In this document: positions 10,117 to 20,665 of the stretch, piece by piece | Layout: every line of letters starts with the position of its first letter | Numbering within the stretch: position 1 is the first letter of the stretch | Assembly (NCBI GenBank): GCA_026874595.1 | Contig: CM049306.1 | Location: forward strand, 56,233,519 to 56,297,518 | Origin: Sipunculus nudus | Lineage: Eukaryota; Annelida; Sipuncula; Golfingiida; Sipunculidae | Length of the DNA: 64,000 nucleotides | Reading direction: 5' to 3' | The notes under the pieces: generated by a model | What the model saw: only the letters and a program-made list of their open reading frames with translations | Told to the model about the DNA's origin: nothing | Database searches by the model: none | Translations under genes and position numbers: made by a program

Positions 10117-12069
10117 TCATTTCTTGGTCGAACCTCGTTTGGAGGATCGACCACGAAAAGGCTGAGAACGGCCGGAACGTCTGGAAGGACGTGAAGACGT
10201 AGCAGACGCGCGCCGCGGCTGAGCGGAAGCCGCAACCGGAGGCCGAGGGCGGGGAACGCGGAAGGAGGGCCGAGGCGCAAGAGAGGTCGAGCGGAGGCGG
10301 GCCTGACGATCGGAGCACTCCAAGGCGCGGTCAAAGAGAGGCCGTAAGTGGCCGCCAAACAGCAGGGAACCGGTAAAAGGCTGAGAATAAAGTTCGGTTA
10401 ACTCCGCCTGAGTAAGCTCCGGCTTGAAGTGCTTTAACGACTGAATGCAAGCCGTGCGGCATAACAAGATGCAATTTTCAACCAGGCGCCAAACGACCTG
10501 ATTTAACTCAGCGCAAGTATGGGCAGAAGCCTGCCATATGTCGTTGAGAGTGAGCGTGTCCGGAGAAACGGCGAGCAAGCTAGTTACAGCCTGCAAGTCG
10601 TTAACCATGCCGGATCCGACAAGATCCGACAAGTGACGATCGGAAAGTTGGACAGAGGACGGAAATAAAGACTTGCTGTCCGCAAACGGCTGTTCTAGGC
10701 CGGACTCGAGTCACATCGGAGCAGACGGAATATCCGGGTGATCAGGAAAAGGGAGCAAACGATAGAAACAGGTAGCCCAGTACCCACGTGAATTCCAGAG
10801 GATACCGGGGGACCAAGGTTTCTCCGAACCCGGCGGAAGCGGGGCCCCAGTAGTAGTGGAGCGAGACCCCGAGACCACCGCATGGTGCTCACGCAAGATA
10901 TCCCCCGTGTGTTCGGAAAACTCCATACACATGGCGGGCGCGGCCGAGGGCGATTGAAGGGCGGCAGGATTCAAAAAGGAACCGGCCGCTGACGCCGAGG
11001 AAGTCCGAGGTTGTAACCGACGGAACTTCGGACCAGAAGGGTTAGCCTCCTGTGTGGAGGTAGCCACTAGGTCCAGAAGTGCAGATTTGCGCGTACGCCA
11101 AGCCTGGCATTGCAGCGCGATCTCTGACCACTGGTCAGGCGCCAGGGCGGGATCGGCTGACTGAGAAGACGGGGACCCTGGAGAAATCCGGGTAGGGGGA
11201 GCCAGAGAGACCCTCTGAGCCGGAACTACCGGAGGCTGGAAACAGGAAGCCGGGGAACGAGCAGCAGCAGGACCCATCCTGGAAGGCACCGGAACCGGAT
11301 CCGCAGGCCGCACAGCAGACGGCGTCTGAAATAAAGAGCCGGCCGGCCGGGTAGTAACGGCGGGAGACGGAGGAACCGGCCGCCCCGAAACGGAGGCAGG
11401 AGGGACCGACGCACTTACCTGCACCCCAGGAAGGGCCAGGCGATCCAGCGGGACGGCTCCAGCCGGCCCCGGCGACAATGATGGAATACGGCGAGGAGCC
11501 GGGGGCGACGAGAACGGCCGGGGAGAAAGGACCGGGGGCGCCAGTGAGGGCGCCGGGCGGACTGATGCGGGTCTAGACGAATCGTCTAGATCCGACATCA
11601 GTGATGAACAAAACCGGGACAATTTATGTAATATGGAATATGCAGATGTGCTGTCAGAACGGGAGGCCGTGGGAACGGGGGAAGATTTCCGTTTCCGGGA
11701 ATGAGAAAGCAACGATTTGACTGTCGAAACCACAGGAGAGGTGACAGGACCAGCGGGAACGGACGGTGAACGCAGCATGGCCGTGGTGCGGTCAACCAGG
11801 GTAGGCTCCCCCCCCTCCCCCCCGGAGACAACCACAGGGCCAGACAAGGGAAGAGCGGAGGGGGAACCCCCAGTAACCGGGGAATGAACCCAATCCTGGA
11901 ACAAGGCCCACTTGTCAATGGACCACGTCTGGCAATGGAAACAAGGATCAGCCGGACCACGGCAGGAGTCATTGTTGGTGCGGCAGCCAAAACAAGTGGG
12001 GTGGGAGTCCCATACCGGGATTAAAGTGCCACAAGCGACACAATAAGCGGGGTTCTCCATGGCGGGCAA
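10117..12069 (-). pseudogene. DIRS gag-like ORF1 with one internal stop
   Basis: One continuous frame of about 650 codons, interrupted only by TGA at 10711-10713. Near the N-terminus are paired cysteines and a histidine (C10-x2-C13, H23, C26-x2-C29, C36, C43-x2-C46), likely a zinc-binding fold. The middle is low-complexity Pro/Ser/Ala. The C-terminal quarter (10632-10117) has a helical segment and a strongly basic tail (RPSRRSGRSQPFRGRSSKRG), consistent with nucleic-acid binding. Its role as a structural protein is inferred from position and composition, as usual for DIRS ORF1. Confidence 0.8.
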
Positions 12070-12179
12070 GGGAAAATAAGAATAACTTACAATCAGTTGG
12101 CAAACTCAAAACGACAAACCCAACAGAGGACGAATCTCGCAGCGCGGGATCATACGTCCATCATGGCGTACGCCAGAAG

Positions 12180-12320
12180 AAAATGTGATTATGGGTAACG
12201 GAAGTGTGACCTAGATACACAGGAACGAGGCGGGATGGGCGATAATAGGCCCAATAAGGGAAAATTTTCGGTTGGCTTACTCTGGCGTATAAACTTTAAC
12301 AGAGAAAATTCTCATTAATA
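12180..12320. repeat. DIRS inverted terminal repeat (5' end of the element)
   Basis: Partner of 4891-5031. It lies upstream of the gag-like ATG at 12069. The outer extension 12311-12355 is copied in the internal complementary region, placing the element end near 12351-12355 (TAAAA). Confidence 0.9.
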
Positions 12321-12355
12321 CAGAAACAGCTCACAATTATGTTTACGTAATAAAA

Positions 12356-12829
12356 CATGTGAACTTAGTCTTAAACGGCCAAGATAAGAATCATAAAGTA
12401 GCTTAAGCTTTAAAAATATGTCAGATTATAGTTTTGGTTAGGGTTGTCTCTATATTTGTTAGTAGCCAATGTGTCGATTGACGATTCAGCATACAAACCA
12501 TAACAGCAACCTTACCACCATGACATATCAATATACATGTATCAAGTATCGGTATATTGATACAGCTCTACAAATAATGCACAAATATAATCATCCATTA
12601 TATTACTATACTAAAAAATTCATAACAGAACATTGCAAAATTTATGTTTAAAAAAAAATTATTTTCTGTTGGTTTATATCCATGTGAAAGCCATGAAATA
12701 AACAATTTTACAAAATGCACCAAAAGACAAAAAGTTCTACAAAATTTTAATCTTAATTCACAGTATAATGATCTTTCAAGGCAAATGCTTTGGACACATA
12801 TACTCAAGTTACATATAACCTAAGTTGAA
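12356..12829. other. Intronic spacer, nothing recognised
   Basis: AT-rich single-copy-looking sequence of APPL intron 2 between the DIRS end and the GAGTCC-rich repeat. No exon or element end is visible. Confidence 0.4.
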
Positions 12830-13335
12830 ACAGAGTCCCTGAGATTTGCTAATCCTCCTATTTTTCAAACAATGATGTAGTTGAGTCAACACCATCTGAG
12901 TCCCAGTGCAGGTCTGAGTCCAGGTCACTCGAGTCCAAGTCCGAGTCCTTGAGGTCGACTCCTTTGATAAGTCAGAGTCATTTGAAACCTAAGTCCAAGT
13001 CTAAGACCAAGACAAATATCCTTAAAAAGCAATTTAAAATGGAAATCTCTGATTATAATGAACATTTTTAAGCTATTTCAGATGTACAGGCTTTTACTAT
13101 AATATTTAATTGGATTAATGGCTCCCAATGCAAAGCAAAATTTAAAAAAAAAAAGTCATTATTTTTTAATATTCACACATAGGAACATAAGTTTTTATAA
13201 TAAGTGTCAGACTATGTTTTCTGTTGGACTTGAGATGGACTTGGTCTGATTTCTCAAGTGTTTACCTCTGAGTCTGAGTACAAATCTGAGTCCAGAACCG
13301 CAGAGTCCAAGTCCGAGTCTCTAGAAAATTGTCCT
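12830..13335 (+). repeat. GAGTCC-rich dispersed repeat, copy 1
   Basis: Two blocks (12870-13015 and 13205-13325) rich in degenerate hexamers such as GAGTCC and AAGTCC, around AT-rich DNA. A second copy in opposite orientation lies at 57525-57845, and shared flanking words (a 'gatgtagttgagtc'-like phrase) show they are the same repeat and not two chance runs. No inverted ends or coding frame seen. Confidence 0.6.
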
Positions 13336-13652
13336 ATATCACTGTTTTCAAAGCATACCAATCTTTTTTGGTGAATGAGCACTGGGTTTTTAATATGATA
13401 TCCTGATAGCTACTTTTGCTTCAATCATTTCAAAGATATCATTATGTGTATTATAAAGGTCAATGTTTCTTTCATTGGTATAATTAAACAAGGGACCTAT
13501 GGGTCACGGCGCTCAGCTGTTATATATGATAAAAAAATATGAATTTAAAATGAGGCACATGCTGGTTTTGTGTGGTAATAAATATAAGCTGTATTATGAG
13601 TTGTAGTTGTTTAGCTTATGTATGATTTTGATAGTACCTTTGGAGACAGGGA

Positions 13653-14735
13653 AGAGGATTGATTTTATTTATTTTATTAACAAATGGAGAACTACTGTCA
13701 CACAGATTTTGACTTGGCAATATAACTTATAAGCAGAACATATAATATAAGAGTTTAACTATTTATTTTAAAAAATTACAAATATTGTCCCAAATATAAT
13801 TTTTATTAAAAATAATAAGAGAATCATATGATTTTTTAAAATGAAATATAACTGAAATGATTATTAAAATAATATTAAAGAATATATTCATGAATGCATT
13901 CATGAATACATTTTGAAAGTATTTTCACTGGTATTCATATTCCTTCATTTTTACCTGAATTCCCATTCTTTATGCAAGAAATTTTATAATGGAGTACATA
14001 TTCATATTCGTATTTAAATACAATTGCAAAGTATTTTCACCATGTCTGGTATTTATTCAGTTTTCACCAAACAATGATGTTGAGAATCCATAATATACCA
14101 AATTCACACATTTAAATAATGATCATAAGAATCTGGTTTTATGGCTTTTATTTATATTTAAAAAAATAAATGTAATATATTCATTTTGGACTAATTTCAC
14201 ATCAATGTACACACTAGACACAGTAGAAATCTAGATTAATATTATCAACTGCATCTTCGTCTATCATTAATTTCCTTCATATGATCCCTAATGATTAGTA
14301 TTGAATAATATGATTTACTTTTTTATCATTAAAATTTAACTGAAAAATACCATAGGTGACTGCATGGTGTTATTTGGAATATGTGACATTCTATCCATCA
14401 ATACAAGATTCTTATATCATCAGTAACTGCAAGTTAATTTCCTGTTATTATACACTAACAAATTCCTTTTCTATTTTTCTTTAATTTGTTATTAAAAACT
14501 AATAAAAAAATTATTAATATATTGTTTATTGTTATGTTGTTGGTCAAAACTACTAGATGAGTTGGGTTGGACACCTGGATCAACTGTGGCTGTCCATAAG
14601 CTGCCTGGCTGCCCCAGTGTATGTTTCGCCTCAAGCATGCATAATTTGCTGAAAGTTCAACAAGGTCAACATACAGGTGACTCAAGAGGGGCTGGAGAGA
14701 CCCAAGGTCTGACATGGTATCATAAAAACATTAAT
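13653..14735 (+). repeat. Dispersed repeat C, copy 1
   Basis: About 1.1 kb matching 54780-55873 along its length, beginning 'gaggattgattttattta' and ending 'tctgacatggtatcataaaa'. The copies are clearly diverged by substitutions and small indels. It lies inside family B copy 2. No terminal repeats, poly-A tail or ORF were recognised, so its class is open. Confidence 0.6.
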
Positions 14736-14815
14736 AAAAGCTACAATTTTTGGCCAATTTCTGTCAGCTTTCTAAACTACAAAGCTTAAATCCTTATGTG
14801 TGCATGATATGAAAA

Positions 14816-16573
14816 CTAGAATACGGGTAATCGACAAGCGACTACGTGTATCCGCCAAAATCAGAGAAGGACGGGTGAAGTGAGGCATTGATTGAGTGGC
14901 AAAGGGATATAGAGTTACATGTGTTAAATATTAGAATGGATCTCTGCCACATAAACATGATTGTAGGTGGCGCCACCTGTTATTTGAATGAGAAACTATC
15001 CAAGATATATACACATGCAAAATTTCATGTGGAAAAGTCTAACCACTGCAGAGATATGAGTAATTTTATCCCACAGCAGACAAACAGATGGACGCTGTGC
15101 AAAAATGGCTGCAGGTGGCGCCACCATTTTTGTTCATGTTATAAAGCTATCCTAGGGCTACATTTGTGTAAAGTTTTTTTCCTGATTGGTCAAACGGTTC
15201 CCGAGATATGAGCTTGGATGTCTGCAGCATAAACGTGAATGTAGGTGGCGCCACCTGTCATAAAATCAAGAAAGCTATCTAGGATGTATATGCATGCCGA
15301 ATTTTAGGTGAATTAGTCAAACCACTGCAGAGATATGAGTGATTTTAACCCCAGGCAGATTAACAAATGGACACTGTGCAAACATGGTTGCAGGTGGCGC
15401 CACCTTTTGTTGTGTATGTTATAAAGCTATCCCAGGGCTACATTTGTGTAAAAAAAATTTCCGGATCGGTCAAACGGTTCCTGAGATATATGGATTTATG
15501 TGTGGAGTGTTAACATGATTGAAGGTGGCGCCACCTGTCATTAAATCAAGAAAGCTATCTAGGATGTATATGCATGCTGATTTTTAGGTGAATTAGTCAA
15601 ACCACTGCAGAGATATGAGTGATTTTAACCCCAGGCAGATGAACAAATGGACACTGTGCAAACATGGTTGCAGGTGGCGCCACCTTTTGTTGTGTATGTA
15701 ATAAAGCTATCCCAGGGCTACATTTGTGTAAAAATTTTTTCAGGATCGGTCAAACGGTTCCCAAGATATATGGGATTATGTGTGGAGCGTTAACGTGAAT
15801 GTAGGTGGCGCCACCTGACACAAAATCGAGAAAGCTATCTAGGATGTATATGCATGCCGAATTTTAGGTGAATTAGTCAAACCACTGCAGAGATATGAGT
15901 GATTTTAACCCCAGGCAGATGAACAGATGGACACTGTGCAAACATGGTTGCAGGTGGCGCCACCTTTTGTTGTGTATGTTATAAAGCTATCCCAGGGCTA
16001 CATTTGTGTAAAATTTTTTTCCGGATCGGTCAAACGGTTCCCAAGATATATGGGATTATGTGTGGAGCGTTAACGTGAATGTAGGTGGCGCCACCTGTCA
16101 CAAAATCGAGAAAGCTATCTAGGATGTATATGCATGCCGAATTTTAGGTGAATTAGTCAAATCACTGCAGAGATATGAGTAATTTTAACCCCAGGCAGAT
16201 GAACAGATGGACACTGTGCAAACATGGTTGCAGGTGGCGCCACCTTTTGTTGTGTATGTTATAAAGCTTTCCCAGGGCTACATTTGTGTAAAATTTTTTT
16301 CCGGATCGGTCAAACGGTTCCCGAAATATTTGGGTTTATGTGTGGAAACAGACGCACAAACGGACGCTGGGCAGAGACGAAAGGTCAGAGGTCAAGGTCA
16401 CTTGGTTAGGCACCAGTTCACATGTGACCCGATAATTTGTGTAAGTTTCGGAAAAATCTGTCCAGTAGTCTCAGAGGAGTTCTCCGGAAACGAACGCGGC
16501 GGCGGCGGCGGCGGCGGCGGCGGAACCCGGTCAAAAACATAGTATCCGCAAAACTTCGTTTTGGCGGATACAA
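14816..16573 (-). mobile_element. Non-autonomous Helitron, family A copy 3, nested in family B
   Basis: Ends A|CTAGAATACGGG and GGCGGATACAA|T. Flanks 'gatatgaaaa' and 'ttatatcaacagtgct' join to the phrase 'gaaaattaaatcaacagtgct' found uninterrupted in other family B copies (61796-61813), so the empty site is known and there is no target duplication. It is very similar to copy 2 but has one more 280-bp unit, and its (GGC)n tract is longer (about 16497-16522). Confidence 0.88.
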
Positions 16574-17472
16574 TTATATCAACAGTGCTCACAGGAAACA
16601 AACGTGCCATGGTCAAAGTTGGGCAAAATTTAAGGTACTAATTTTATATTTATACTAATAACTTATAAAATTTGAAAAATTCAGAACTAATTTTGGGTAT
16701 TTAATTGAATCTTGATTAAATAATGTTACATCCCTGACAAAAAATCTCTAGCTTCAGCAATTCCCTTGTTAAGGGAGTAAATATATTTCTTGATTTTTTA
16801 CAAAGTGCATTATGCTTGGGCCCATAACTTTAAACAATTACGCAATACTAACATCATTTTTGGCATGTGCATAGAGAATGTATAGAAAAATATGTATATT
16901 ATATATGATTACAGTCAGATCAGCTGTTTTGATATTAGGCAGTCTTGAAGTTTTTCATTAATATCTCGAAGGTATTAAGTCCTAGTGACCAAATTCTTGG
17001 CATAGTAGGGGATTTTGGAAACATCTAATTGTATACCAAATTTTAGGAATGAGAGCTGAAGCTGGGGAGCTGATTTCTTGCAAGATGTAAACAATATAAA
17101 ACATGGTGCTTAAAAAACTTGGATAAAATCTACAGTTTTTGATCAACTGGTTTCAAATTTTTGGTGTTAACAGACAAAATGCTAACAAAAACATGCTGTG
17201 AAAATTAAATCCACAGTACTTTCAGAAAAAAAACATACCATGGTCAAAGTTGGGCAAAATTTAAGGTACCAATTTTTTATTTTTGTTAATATTTTTAAAA
17301 ATTTAAAAGATTTTGATCTAATTTTTGGTATACAATTTAATTTAGATTAATTAAAGTTATATTACTGGAAAAAAAGTCCATAGCTTTAACATGTTTTGTG
17401 TTAAGTGAACAAATATCTTTCCTGATTTTTTACAAAATGCATTATGTTTGGGCCCATATCTTTTTAAAATTA

Positions 17473-18536
17473 CAGTGGAGCGCCGTTCATCCGAACACTG
17501 TTTATCCGTAAAATCGTTTATCCGTAATTAAAACTGGAGAACCGAAATTATGACCGTTTATCCGTAATTTTGAAAATCTGGAAATATAAAAATAATATTT
17601 ATTCAATAAGAAGAACTGATAATGGCTCGTGTATTTACTCCAGGTCCCGACTAATTATGAATGCATCACCGGTTCGTTTCTGCAGGTGTGACAACGCCTA
17701 ATTACCCAAGTTGTACACACGCAGCTTGGGCTTGTACTCATTTGAACAGTTATAGATGTGAGAACTTCCACCGGCCGAGTCCCCTAATTAACCTTGTGTC
17801 CTGCAATGTCGAGTTGTTCACACCTGCAAACCATCCTGCCATGAGAGCAAGTAGAGTGAGTAGGCCGACCCGCTTCACTTGAGTGTGCTACGCTACATCA
17901 GAAATCAGGCAGGCAGTTATCATTCCAGGCAGTCTGATATCCGCAGTTATTTTAACTGATTTTATGATGTGACTTTCTCGATGCATGTGATCTGCCGAAC
18001 CCCATGTTCATCAGTTTTCATGTGATATTTGTGTGATATTTCCGCACTATTGTTGTAAATAAACTGTGCATTCATATAAAACTTTTTTTTATATTTTGTC
18101 AATTTCTACATCGCAGCAAGTAATAAATGAGTCTCACAAGCACATTTAGTTTAACTGTCTGCACATAGGGGGCAGCACCGAGGGCGGTAAATCTATCATG
18201 GCGGATATCCACAAGTTCAGCGAAAGATTAACTGGTACATGTACTTTACTGACAAAAAATCTTAATAAAGTAATTAAAGATATTATAATAGCTTGATTGA
18301 AATTTTGATTTGATAGTAAAAAGGTATTTATAACACATTATTCCATTCTGTTCACGTTTTTTATAACTCTGAAAGCTAACCAAAGTCTGTGACACCGTAC
18401 CACCATTTAGTAGTAATACCCGGATGACAACATCGATGAAACAATTTTATTTTACAGATGTTCGTTCATCCGAACGTTCGTTTATCTGAACAAAACCTGT
18501 GTCCCCTGAAATGTTCGGATGAACGGCGCTCCACTG
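17473..18536. mobile_element. pogo/Tigger-like non-autonomous element with TA target
   Basis: Terminal inverted repeat CAGTGGAGCGCCGTTCATCC at 17473 pairs with its reverse complement ending at 18536, each flanked by TA (17471-17472 and 18537-18538). TA duplication and a CAGT start suit the pogo group of Tc1/mariner. The subterminal word TTTATCCGTAA recurs near the left end. The 1064-bp interior has no convincing transposase; a 73-codon frame at 17661 is not recognisable. It is inserted in family B copy 2. Confidence 0.8.
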
Positions 18537-19066
18537 TATATAATACAGACATAATTTCTGGCATGTACATAGGAAATATATAGAGGAATATTTATGGTAA
18601 ATATGAGGAAAAAACCGATGAGTGGTTTTGATATGAGGCCGTCCTGAAGTGTGAAAATAAGTTTTTTAATAAAAAATTGAGGTTTTTCCTTAATTTCTCA
18701 AAGGAACGAAGTCGCAAAGACCCAGTTTTCGGCTTGGTAGGAGATCTTGGGGACATCTAACATTATGCTGAATTTTGGATTCCTAGGTCTTACGGTTTCA
18801 AAACGTGCCACATCTACAGACAGACGGACAGACAGACGGACGGACAATGGACCACGACTATAGCTCAGATGACTTATAGTCAGCTGAGCTAAAAATGGCT
18901 TAAATTTTGTGGTTTTTTATATTTATTTTTGTAGCCCTCCAGCAAATTGGCAAAATATCAAGTTTTTTCTCAATAAATTTGTTTTTTTTTTCTGAAAACT
19001 GTATGTTTGGTCTGAGAGTCCATAAAACACTTTTTTGTGGTTAAATGTCCAATTTGCTACACTCAC

Positions 19067-19165
19067 CTGAGCATTGAGAAGACGCTGACAACATCTGTGC
19101 AAGTAAGCTGTGTATCTCTTCAGCATGGTGGCATCCTTCTCAAACACACCCAACAGACTGCGGGT
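19067..19165 (-). CDS. APPL1: APPL exon 2 (N-terminal part of BAR domain)
   Basis: Encodes 33 residues starting TRSLLGVFEKDATMLKRY and ending LLNAQ, the APPL signature that follows the short first exon. The acceptor is TTTGTAG|ACC on the minus strand and the donor is CAG|GTGAGT. Phase is 0 at both ends and continues from exon 1. APPL proteins are Rab5 effectors on early endosomes with BAR, PH and PTB domains; only the start of the BAR domain is in this window. The next exon is beyond position 1, after an intron of more than 19 kb loaded with transposons. Whether the gene is the APPL1 or APPL2 type cannot be told; many invertebrates have one. Confidence 0.9.
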
Positions 19166-19201
19166 CTACAAAGTAACAAGGGTAAATTACAAAGATATAA
19201 A

Positions 19202-20665
19202 CTAGAATACGGGTAGTCGACAAGCGACTACGTGTATCCGCCAAAATCAGAGAAGGACGGGTGAAGTGAGGCATGGATTGAGTGGCAAGGGGATATAGAG
19301 TTACATGTGTTAAATATTAGAATGGATCTCTGCCACATAAACATGATTGTAGGTGGCGCCACCTGTTATTTGAATGAGAAACTATCCAAGATATATACAC
19401 ATGCAAATTTTCATGTGGAAAAGTCAAACCACTGCAGAGATGAGTAATTTTATCCCACAGCAGACAAACAGATGGACGCTGTGCCAAAATGGCTGCAGGT
19501 GGTGCCACCATTTTTGTTCATGTTATAAAGCTATCCAAGGGCTACATTTGTGTAAAAAAATTTTCCTGATTGGTTGAATGAGTCCGGAGATATAAGCATG
19601 GATGTCTACAGCGTGAACGTGAACGTAGGTGGCGCCACCTGTCATAAAATCCAGAAAGCTATGCGGGATGTATAAGCATGCTGAATTTCAGGTAATTTGG
19701 TCAAACCACTGCAGAGATATGATTGATTTTAACCAAAGGCAGATTAACAAATGGACACTGTGCAAACATGGTTGCAGGTGGCGCCACCTTTTGTTGTGTA
19801 TGTTATAAAGCTATCCCAGGGCTACATTTGTGTAAAATTTTTTTCCGGATCGGTCAAACGGTTCCCGAGATATATGGGTTTATGTGTGGAGCGTTAACGT
19901 GAATGTAGGTGGCGCCACCTGTCATAAAATCAAGAAAGCTATCTAGGATGTATATGCATGCCGAATTTTAGGTGAATTAGTCAAACCACTGCAGAGATAT
20001 GAGTGATTTTAACCCCAGGCAGATGAGCAGATGGACACTGTGCAAACATGGTTGCAGGTGGCACCACCTTTTGATGTGTATGTTATAAAGCTATCCCAGG
20101 GCTACATTTGTGTAAAAAATTTTTCCGGATCGGTCAAACGGTTCCTGAGATATATGGGTTTATGTGTGGAGCGGTAACGTGAATGTAGGTGGCGCCATCT
20201 GTCATAAAATCGAGAAAGCTATCTAGGATGTATACGCATGCCGAATTTTAGGTGAATTAGTCAAACCACTGCAGAGATATGAGTGATTTTAACCCCAGGC
20301 AGATGAACAGATGGACACTGTGCAAACATGGTTGCAGGTGGCGCCACCTTTTGTTGTGTATTTTATAAAGCTATCCCAGGGCTACATTTGTGTAAAAATT
20401 TTTTCCAGATCAGTCAAACGGTTCCCGAGATATATGGGTTTATGTGTGGAAACAGACGCACAAACGGACACTGGGTAGAGACGAAAGGTCAGAGGTCAAG
20501 GTCACTTGGTTAGGCACCAGTTCACATGTGACCCGATAATTTGTGTAAGTTTTGGAAAAATCTGTCCAGTAGTCTCAGAGGAGTTCTCCGGAAACGAACG
20601 TGGCGGCGGCGGCGGAACCCGGTCAAAAACATAGTATCCGCAAAACTTAGTTTTGGGGGATACAA
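19202..20665 (-). mobile_element. Non-autonomous Helitron, family A copy 4, inside the APPL exon-2 repeat array
   Basis: CTAGAATACGGG at the left and GGATACAA at the right. The flanks 'acaaagatataaa' and 'ttatataaaagtg' join exactly to the repeat-unit phrase 'gatataaattatataaaag' seen intact near 20870 and 21420. This gives a clean empty site: insertion between A and T (minus-strand view), no target duplication. It separates the true exon 2 from its tandem partial copies. Confidence 0.9.

Larger units (their letters stand above)
4827..12355 (-). mobile_element. DIRS-type tyrosine-recombinase retrotransposon, full-length but dead
   Basis: Coding on the minus strand is a gag-like ORF, reverse transcriptase, RNase H and a tyrosine recombinase. 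Inverted terminal repeats lie at 4891-5031 and 12180-12320. An internal complementary region at 5073-5182 matches the outer extension of one end (4827-4894) and then that of the other (about 12311-12355). ITRs plus an internal complementary region are the hallmark of DIRS elements, as opposed to the Ngaro and PAT groups. No target duplication is expected or seen. It lies in APPL intron 2, transcribed in the same direction as APPL. Length is about 5.6 kb without the nested family B element. Two in-frame stops, two frameshifts and at least two catalytic substitutions mark it inactive. Confidence 0.92.
13499..18891 (+). mobile_element. Helentron-like element, family B copy 2, with nested insertions
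   Basis: Left end AAA|CAAGGGACCTATGGGTCAC and right end AGCTCAGATGACTTATAG..CAGCTGAGCT match copy 1. The last 350 bases (18540-18891) are nearly identical to 9240-9620. It contains family A copy 3 (14816-16573), a pogo-like element (17473-18536) and repeat C (13653-14735). The body is partly doubled: the phrase 'catggtcaaagttgggcaaa' occurs near 16607 and again near 17240. Without the Helitron and pogo-like inserts it is about 2.6 kb. Confidence 0.75.

Noticed and set aside
17661-17882. 73-codon frame in the pogo-like element
   Set aside because: No DDE or CENP-B-type motifs; not a transposase.
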